Source of the DNA: Halomonas alkalisoli
GTDB taxonomy: Bacteria > Pseudomonadota > Gammaproteobacteria > Pseudomonadales > Halomonadaceae
Direction: 5' to 3'
Length of the DNA stretch: 44,765 nucleotides
Assembly: GCF_021412585.1 (NCBI RefSeq)
Contig: NZ_JAKCMI010000008.1
Span: 1-44,765, forward strand
Shown one piece after another: positions 40,344-44,765 of this stretch (position 1 is the stretch's first letter; the number at the start of each line of letters is the position of its first letter). A model generated the notes under the pieces. It did no database searches. It was not told where the DNA came from and saw only the letters and a program-made list of their open reading frames with translations. Made by a program: the position numbers and the translations under genes.

Positions 40344-40400
40344 GGCGTTACTCCAGGGGATGGCTCGGCGGGGCACGAGGCGCACCCCGCCGAGGGTCTA

Positions 40401-41747
40401 TCACTCGTTGGCAGTCAGCGGGCGGCTGGTGGCAGGCACCTGCTCACGGGCCGGTGCGAACACCGCGTAGATGAACATCAGGGCGGCGATACCCACGAAG
40501 ATACCGGTACCGAAGCGCATGATGTAGAACAGCTCGAGCTGCTCCTGAATCTGCATGAAGTTCATGCCGAGCACCCGCTGCAGGTGAGTCTGGACGACGC
40601 CTGCGAAGGTCAGGGTGAAGGTCATGAACCACATGGCCGAGGTCATGATCCAGAACGCCCACATGTTCAGCACCTGGTTGTAGGGCTGCACGCGACGCAG
40701 CTGCGGCATGGCGTAGGTGATGACACCCAGCACCAGCATCACGTAGGCGCCGTAGAAGGCCAGGTGACCGTGGGCCGCGGTGACCTGGGTACCGTGGGTG
40801 TAGTAGTTGATCCACGACAGGGTGTGCATGAAGCCCCAGACGCCGGCGCCGAAGAAGGCCACGGCAGCGCTGCCCAGGGTCCAGAGCATGGCGGCCTTGT
40901 TGGGGTGGTTGCGGCTGCCCTTCCAGAACATGTAGAAGGCGAACACCACCATGGCGAAGAACGGAATCACCTCGAGCGTGGAGAAGATGCTGCCGATCGG
41001 CTGCCAGTAGGCGGGGGTGCCGATCCAGTAGTAGTGGTGGCCGGTGCCCAGCAGGCCGGAGAACAGCGCCAGCCCGACGATGACGTAGAGCCACTTCTCG
41101 ATCACTTCACGGTCGACACCGGTCATCTTGATCAACAGGTAGCCGAGCAGCGAGGCCATGATCAGTTCCCACACGCCTTCCACCCAGATGTGGACGATCC
41201 ACCACCACCACAGCTTGTCCAGCGCCAGGTTGTCGGGGTTGTAGAAGGCGAACAGCCAGAATACCGCCGCCAGCCACAGGCCGAGCATCAGCACCATATT
41301 GATGGCGGTCCTGCGTCCCTTGAGCATGGTCAGGCTGGTATTGAACAGGAACATCAGGAAGGAGACCGTTATCACCAGCTTCGCCCACAGCGGCTGCTCG
41401 AGATAGTGGCGACCTTCATGAATGCCGAACTGGTAGCTGATCAGCGCGCCGGCACCGGCGATGGCGAACAGCGCCAGCTGGAAATAGGCCAGGTTGGGGC
41501 TGTAGATCTCGTTCTCGGCCTCTTCCGGCATCAGGTAGTAGGTACAACCCATGAAGCCGATCAGCAACCAGACGATCAGCAGGTTGGTATGGCTGGTACG
41601 GGTGATGTTGAAGGGCATGGCTTCGGACATGAAGTGCGGCCAGACGTAAGCCGCCGCCGCCGCCAGCCCGAAGACGATCTGGAGCGCAAATAGCGCCATG
41701 GCTACCATGAAGAAGGGTAAGGCCACCTTCTGCGTTTCGTATTTCAT
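40401..41747 (-). CDS. norB: Nitric oxide reductase catalytic subunit NorB
   Basis: A 448-residue haem-copper oxidase relative with twelve membrane segments that reduces two NO to N2O using electrons from NorC. Ligands are visible: His53 (TSHTNL) and His328 (AAHGHLAF) for low-spin haem, His326 in the same motif for haem b3, and His186, His237 and His238 (VHIWVEGVWE, GTGHHYYW) for FeB, with Glu190 beside them. The positions equal those of Pseudomonas NorB minus about 21, except His53. No quinol-oxidase N-terminal extension is present, so it is the cytochrome c-dependent type. It is 33 bp after norC. Confidence 0.98.
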   Translation of the reverse strand: MKYETQKVALPFFMVAMALFALQIVFGLAAAAAYVWPHFMSEAMPFNITRTSHTNLLIVWLLIGFMGCTYYLMPEEAENEIYSPNLAYFQLALFAIAGAGALISYQFGIHEGRHYLEQPLWAKLVITVSFLMFLFNTSLTMLKGRRTAINMVLMLGLWLAAVFWLFAFYNPDNLALDKLWWWWIVHIWVEGVWELIMASLLGYLLIKMTGVDREVIEKWLYVIVGLALFSGLLGTGHHYYWIGTPAYWQPIGSIFSTLEVIPFFAMVVFAFYMFWKGSRNHPNKAAMLWTLGSAAVAFFGAGVWGFMHTLSWINYYTHGTQVTAAHGHLAFYGAYVMLVLGVITYAMPQLRRVQPYNQVLNMWAFWIMTSAMWFMTFTLTFAGVVQTHLQRVLGMNFMQIQEQLELFYIMRFGTGIFVGIAALMFIYAVFAPAREQVPATSRPLTANE

Positions 41748-41780
41748 CGGTTCGACTCTCCTTGGTTCCTGGAATCCGGA

Positions 41781-42227
41781 TCAGCCGGCCGGATGCGGCG
41801 GCCAGCCCTGGGTGTCGATGGAATCGGTCCACTCCAGGAAGTCGATCAGGGCCTGCATTTCTTCATCGTTGATGTCGAAGGCGGGCATCTGACGACGGCC
41901 GGGCGCGCCGGTGGGCTGGGCGTTCATCCACGCCTCGAGGGCCATGCGCGCCCCTTCGGGGTTGTTGTGGCCACCGAAACGGGTCCAGACGTTGCCCACT
42001 TCAGGCGCGAAGTAAGAGCCTTCGCCGAGGATGGTGTGACAGTTGATGCAGTTGTGCTCTTCCCAGACATGCTTCCCCAGCCTGACGGAATCCGACATGG
42101 GCTGGGTCGACGTGTTGACGATGTAGAAGTGACTGTGAGCCGTCAGCGCGGCAAACAGCAGGAAGAAGAATAGCGAGCCGCCGTAGAATATATTCCGGGC
42201 CGCCGCCTTGGTGAGGCCTTCGGTCAT
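41781..42227 (-). CDS. norC: Nitric oxide reductase cytochrome c subunit NorC
   Basis: A 148-residue membrane-anchored cytochrome c. An N-terminal helix (IFYGGSLFFFLLFAALTAHSHFYI) anchors it to the outer face of the inner membrane. The haem c motif is CINCH (60-64) in EEHNCINCHTILGEGSYFAPE, and the axial methionine is in RRQMPAFDI near 113. It passes electrons from soluble cytochromes or azurin to NorB. GGGGGAAAGGCCC precedes the ATG at 42227. Its 140-bp leader carries NsrR-like and DNR sites. Confidence 0.97.
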   Translation of the reverse strand: MTEGLTKAAARNIFYGGSLFFFLLFAALTAHSHFYIVNTSTQPMSDSVRLGKHVWEEHNCINCHTILGEGSYFAPEVGNVWTRFGGHNNPEGARMALEAWMNAQPTGAPGRRQMPAFDINDEEMQALIDFLEWTDSIDTQGWPPHPAG

Positions 42228-42300
42228 GGGCCTTTCCCCCCTCGCTCGTGTGGCTTTTCAAGGGACCTGCGATCATGATCGATCAGTCCCACCCCTTTTA

Positions 42301-42323
42301 AACATGCATTTGTGGTGCATCTT
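42301..42323 (-). promoter_or_regulatory. NsrR-like inverted repeat at the norC promoter
   Basis: AACATGCATTT, one base, then TGGTGCATCTT reproduces the 11-1-11 layout of the NsrR site AAGATGCATTT-n-AAATGCATCTT. Ten of eleven positions match in the left arm and eight of eleven in the right. It overlaps the transcription start predicted from the DNR box (near 42318), an ideal position for an NO-relieved repressor. Confidence 0.7.
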
Positions 42324-42324
42324 T

Positions 42325-42366
42325 AGAGTACAGCCCCGTATTGGGGCCGGCATTGACCTTCGTCAA
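42325..42366 (-). promoter_or_regulatory. DNR/FNR-dependent norCBQD promoter
   Basis: TTGACCTTCGTCAA at 42353-42366 is a perfect palindrome of the DNR/NNR form TTGACnnnnGTCAA. On the minus strand TACTCT (42330-42325) is a weak -10 at the distance expected if the box is centred at -41.5, placing the start near 42318 and leaving a leader of about 90 bases. Confidence 0.8.
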
Positions 42367-42435
42367 ATGCGGGGCAAAGAGCCGTGAAAGTGGCGGTATG
42401 GCGGGGAAAAAAGAGTTGCGGTCTGATGTCGCATG

Positions 42436-42456
42436 GCGGGCGTCGACGACGCCCGC
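42436..42456 (-). terminator. Hairpin after the carboxymuconolactone-decarboxylase-like gene
   Basis: GCGGGCGTC (42436-42444) pairs perfectly with GACGCCCGC (42448-42456) around a 3-base loop, 21 bases after the stop at 42477. On the minus strand a run of six T follows only about 27 bases later, so it is a plausible but not classical terminator of the nnrS unit, ahead of the norC promoter. Confidence 0.45.
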
Positions 42457-42476
42457 TACGGGAGAGCGGGAAGAAA

Positions 42477-42794
42477 TCAGCCCTCGGTGATGTCCTCGAT
42501 CCAGGTCAACGCCGCCACGCCGGCGGGGAGCCCGATGGTGGGAATGGCCAGCATCGCTACCTGCTTGAGCGCCTCGGCCTCGATGCCCTCAGCCATGGCA
42601 CGTCGCATATGCGAATGCACGGCACCTTCGGAGCCGCTCCCCACCGCCAGTGCCAGCTTGACCAGGCGCCGCGTGCGGGCATCCAGCGGACCGGATTCGG
42701 CACACGCCTTGCCCAGCGAGGCGAAGGCTCGCCACACCTCTGGATACTCATCCGCCACCTTGCCGGCGCCGGAAGGAAGATCTTGATTGGCCAT
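42477..42794 (-). CDS. Small carboxymuconolactone decarboxylase/AhpD-like protein
   Basis: A 105-residue helical protein. PEVWRAFASLGKACAESGPLDARTRRLVKLALAVGSGSEGAVHSHMRRAMAEG follows the CMD/AhpD fold pattern, in which the last part normally holds CxxC-x3-H. Here both cysteines of that motif are absent and the glutamate and histidines (EGAVHSH) remain, so a thiol peroxidase activity like that of AhpD is unlikely. AGGA stands eight bases before the ATG at 42794. It is the last gene of the nnrS-sirB2 unit. Its role in NO metabolism is unknown; related small genes are seen near nnrS in other denitrifiers. Confidence 0.8.
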   Translation of the reverse strand: MANQDLPSGAGKVADEYPEVWRAFASLGKACAESGPLDARTRRLVKLALAVGSGSEGAVHSHMRRAMAEGIEAEALKQVAMLAIPTIGLPAGVAALTWIEDITEG

Positions 42795-42865
42795 ATGGTT
42801 TTCCTCGTCTTGTCGTGTGTGTCTCACCAGGCTCTCAGTATAGAAGCCCGGCGTGCTCATCATGG

Positions 42866-43258
42866 CTACATCATGACAAACCAGAGGGGATCCTTGAATA
42901 TGGCCGTGCCGAGCATGTATAGAAAGGTGATGACCGCCGCCATGGCCGCCACGCCCCGGGCCAGCGGCGTGCGCCCGCGCTTGATCGCCACGCTGCCGAG
43001 CACGATATAGACCAGCAGGGCGAGGATCTTCGCGGCAAGCCAGGGGTGGTGCTGCGGCCACATCGACAGCATCACCATCAGCAGGATGCCGAACGTGAGC
43101 AGCAGGGTGTCGTTGACATGGGGCACGACCTTCACCCAGCGCCGCTGCAGGATCGGCGCTTCACGCACCGACCACCAGGCCCGCAGGATGAAGAAGGCGA
43201 GACTCAGTCCCGCCGTGGTCATGTGCAGGTGCTTGATCAGGAAATAGTGCTCGATCAC
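42866..43258 (-). CDS. SirB2-family membrane protein
   Basis: A 130-residue protein with four membrane segments. LIKHLHMTTAGLSLAFFILRAWW at the start, VVPHVNDTLLLTFGILLMVML in the middle and GSVAIKRGRTPLARGVAAMAAVITFLYMLG near the end are the pattern of the SirB2 family. The conserved histidines of the first helix (KHLHM) and of PHVND could bind haem or metal, but no activity is established. It starts 12 bases after the nnrS stop. SirB2-like genes beside nnrS are common in denitrifiers, so a part in NO or nitrosative stress defence is inferred. Confidence 0.85.
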   Translation of the reverse strand: MIEHYFLIKHLHMTTAGLSLAFFILRAWWSVREAPILQRRWVKVVPHVNDTLLLTFGILLMVMLSMWPQHHPWLAAKILALLVYIVLGSVAIKRGRTPLARGVAAMAAVITFLYMLGTAIFKDPLWFVMM

Positions 43259-43270
43259 GGTCCGGCTCCC

Positions 43271-44485
43271 TCAGCCATCCTTCCCGTCCACCCTGGCACT
43301 CAGCAGCGGCAGGGTGTAATGGATCAGGAAGATCAGATAGGCAATACACCAGAACAGGATACTGAGGTTATAGGTCCAGTGGGTGACCTGCGGAAACATC
43401 GCCAGTACCGGCGAGCGCAGCAGGGCGCCGGCGAACATCAGGCCAAGGCCCACGCCGATGCCCGGCAGGGTGCGAATCGTGCGCCCGGTGTGGCCCAGCG
43501 ATACCCGCGACATCATCGCCAGCATCATGGTGGCGATGCCGCCGATGGCCAGGGCATGCAGTGCCAGCTCGACGCGGAAGGCTCCCATCAGCGCCATCGC
43601 CCACATCAACAGCCCGACGGAAACGAAGGCATAGCTGATGTGCAGGCCCCAGAGCAGCGGCTCGTGGAGGGTGCGATACCCCTCCCAACGAGCCAGGCGT
43701 ACGAGATTGGCCGCCGCCGCCACCAGCATGACCAGCGCCAGCAGCCCTGCCGGTACGGGTACGCCGAAGAGGATCAGCAGCTGCAACAGCACCACGCCGA
43801 GCGCGGAGCCCAGGGAGAGCATCTCCAGCCAGGCGATCGGCGCCACCTTGGGCCGGCCCAGCTTGAGCGAGGTGAAGAAGGGGATGACGCGACCACCGAG
43901 CAGAACCATCAGCACGGCGATCAGCAGTACGCCCAGGTAGCCACCCTCGCGAATCAGCGGCAGCTTGCCCTGGATGACGCCCAGGTGCATGGCCAGGTTG
44001 GCCAGCGCCAGCAGCAGCAAGACCGGCACGAACATCAGGTTGCGCCACAGCCGGGCCGCCACCACCAGCCGCCCCATCACCAGGGCCGCCAGCGGCAGGA
44101 AGGCGACGTCGAGCACTATCAGCAGCCAGGCCGGCAGGCCCATCGGATAGGCCAGCAGCACGCGTGCCGCCAGCCAGAGGCCCACCAGCCCCAGCAGCGG
44201 CCCCCCCCTCACGCTGGGCCGGCCGGTCCAGTTCTGTACCGCCGTCAGCAGGAAGCCCACCACCACGGCGGCGCCGAAGCCGAAGATCATCTCGTGCTGG
44301 TGCCACCACATCAGCCCACCGTGAGGCCGCAGCAGGATATCGCCGTGCCAGAAGGCGAACCAGACGATCATGGCCAGCACGCTGAACAGTGACGCCAGGA
44401 GGAAGAAGGGGCGAAAGGCGAGACGCGCCACGGGAAGACGCGTCAGGCCGGATGCAGCTTGCGGTGCAGAAGAAGCAGATTTCAT
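43271..44485 (-). CDS. nnrS: NnrS, haem- and copper-containing membrane protein
   Basis: A 404-residue protein with about twelve membrane segments. AFRPFFLLASLFSVLAMIVWFAFW, WWHQHEMIFGFGAAVVVGFLLTAVQNWTGRP, GGRVIPFFTS and HALAIGGIATMMLAMMSRVSLGHTGR are all hallmark segments of NnrS, with histidines that fit haem or copper ligands. NnrS protects against NO and iron nitrosylation in studied species. The ATG at 44485 is the first gene of a three-gene unit with sirB2 and the CMD-like gene, driven by an FNR/DNR-type promoter. Confidence 0.96.
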   Translation of the reverse strand: MKSASSAPQAASGLTRLPVARLAFRPFFLLASLFSVLAMIVWFAFWHGDILLRPHGGLMWWHQHEMIFGFGAAVVVGFLLTAVQNWTGRPSVRGGPLLGLVGLWLAARVLLAYPMGLPAWLLIVLDVAFLPLAALVMGRLVVAARLWRNLMFVPVLLLLALANLAMHLGVIQGKLPLIREGGYLGVLLIAVLMVLLGGRVIPFFTSLKLGRPKVAPIAWLEMLSLGSALGVVLLQLLILFGVPVPAGLLALVMLVAAAANLVRLARWEGYRTLHEPLLWGLHISYAFVSVGLLMWAMALMGAFRVELALHALAIGGIATMMLAMMSRVSLGHTGRTIRTLPGIGVGLGLMFAGALLRSPVLAMFPQVTHWTYNLSILFWCIAYLIFLIHYTLPLLSARVDGKDG

Positions 44486-44520
44486 GGTGGCATACCCGAC
44501 TCAAACGCTTGGATAAAGCC

Positions 44521-44562
44521 ATTGTCTGCGCTTGAACCGGGCAGCACCATGACCGGTATCAA
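44521..44562 (-). promoter_or_regulatory. FNR/DNR-type promoter of nnrS
   Basis: On the minus strand TTGAT-accg-GTCAT (44562-44549) matches eight of ten positions of the FNR/DNR box. GACAAT (44526-44521) is a -10 with four of six matches at exactly the class II distance, giving a start near 44514 and a 29-base leader. Confidence 0.65.
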
Positions 44563-44619
44563 GAACGCTTCTTTTTACCTGATTACTCACCTTGATCAGC
44601 CATCGGGCCAATCTTTCAG

Positions 44620-44765
44620 CCTCCGCCGAGGCGCCTATCGGCGCCAGTCGCGATGGGAACCAGCGCTCCTACAGCGAATCTCTCCACCAACGTTGCCACG
44701 CCGCTGTAGGAGGAAGCTTCAGCTCACGACTGGAGGCCGCAGGCCTCCCGGCGGTGTTGCCGGTA
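44620..44765. repeat. Extragenic palindromic sequences upstream of nnrS
   Basis: CTCCTACAGCG (44666-44676) and CGCTGTAGGAG (44702-44712) are perfect 11-bp inverted arms 25 bp apart. GGAGGCC-gca-GGCCTCC (44732-44748) is a second palindrome. The TGTAGGAG core is typical of REP-like extragenic elements of gammaproteobacteria. No gene is seen from 44563 to the window end. Confidence 0.65.

Noticed and set aside
43046..44392. 448-codon plus-strand frame opposite nnrS
   Set aside because: It is a low-complexity Gln/His/Arg-rich shadow of the nnrS hydrophobic codons.
1..44765. CRISPR arrays, tRNA or rRNA genes, integrases, transposases
   Set aside because: No regularly spaced repeats of CRISPR size, no tRNA-like cloverleaf and no recombinase motifs were seen. 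The tandem repeats present are short and mostly in or beside genes.

Overview
This GC-rich window reads as a chromosomal segment of a denitrifying gammaproteobacterium. Gene content, codon use and the style of the operons are most like Halomonas and relatives, but that is an inference because there is no rRNA or other phylogenetic marker here. Almost every base is explained by tightly packed operons. There are no tRNA or rRNA genes, no transposase, no phage genes and no CRISPR array.

Region 1 (1-10863, all minus strand) is an unusual redox and transport locus. In transcription order it holds: an ABC-type solute-binding protein with a NosL-like C-terminal domain; a permease and an ATPase of the nitrate/sulfonate/taurine class; a GntR/UTRA regulator; a flavoprotein of the AprA/FrdA/SdhA superfamily that looks most like adenylylsulfate reductase alpha; an AprB-like two-cluster ferredoxin; a HEAT-repeat protein; a 7Fe ferredoxin (FdxA); a possible tiny secreted protein; a DUF971 protein; a YeiH-type putative sulfate exporter; ferredoxin-NADP reductase; and ETF beta, cut by the window edge. 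I infer a dedicated importer feeding an Apr-like flavoenzyme whose electrons pass through ferredoxins to Fpr or ETF. The substrate is unknown, and a sulfonate or other organosulfur compound is the best guess. This is the strongest candidate here for an undescribed pathway. A prolyl oligopeptidase gene (11140-13197) separates it from the next block.

Region 2 (13283-34903) is a respiratory nitrate reductase island. On the minus strand it runs: NarK-like transporter, narGHJI, a parvulin-type isomerase, moaB, moeA, a DNR-type Crp/Fnr regulator, a DGC-domain protein and moaA. Enzyme, chaperones, molybdenum-cofactor genes and regulator therefore lie in one array. Divergently, narXL is followed by narK, a universal stress protein and two more NNP-type nitrate/nitrite transporters, making four such transporters in all.

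Region 3 (35026-44485) handles nitric oxide. Two unrecognised membrane proteins plus norEF run rightward. Running leftward are norCBQD with a small membrane protein, and nnrS, a sirB2-family gene and a small carboxymuconolactone-decarboxylase-like gene. Three promoters (norC, nnrS and the norEF unit) carry FNR/DNR boxes placed at about -41.5 from a plausible -10. The norC promoter also has an NsrR-like 11-1-11 inverted repeat over the predicted start of transcription. NarL heptamers lie upstream of narX and narK. No nitrite reductase or nitrous oxide reductase lies inside the window.

Two related intergenic repeats, in the same orientation and 21 kb apart, interrupt the nar operon (after narI) and the nor operon (between norQ and norD). 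Start codons were chosen mainly from Shine-Dalgarno sequences and overlaps with upstream genes. Function calls rest on motif recognition by eye, without database searches.
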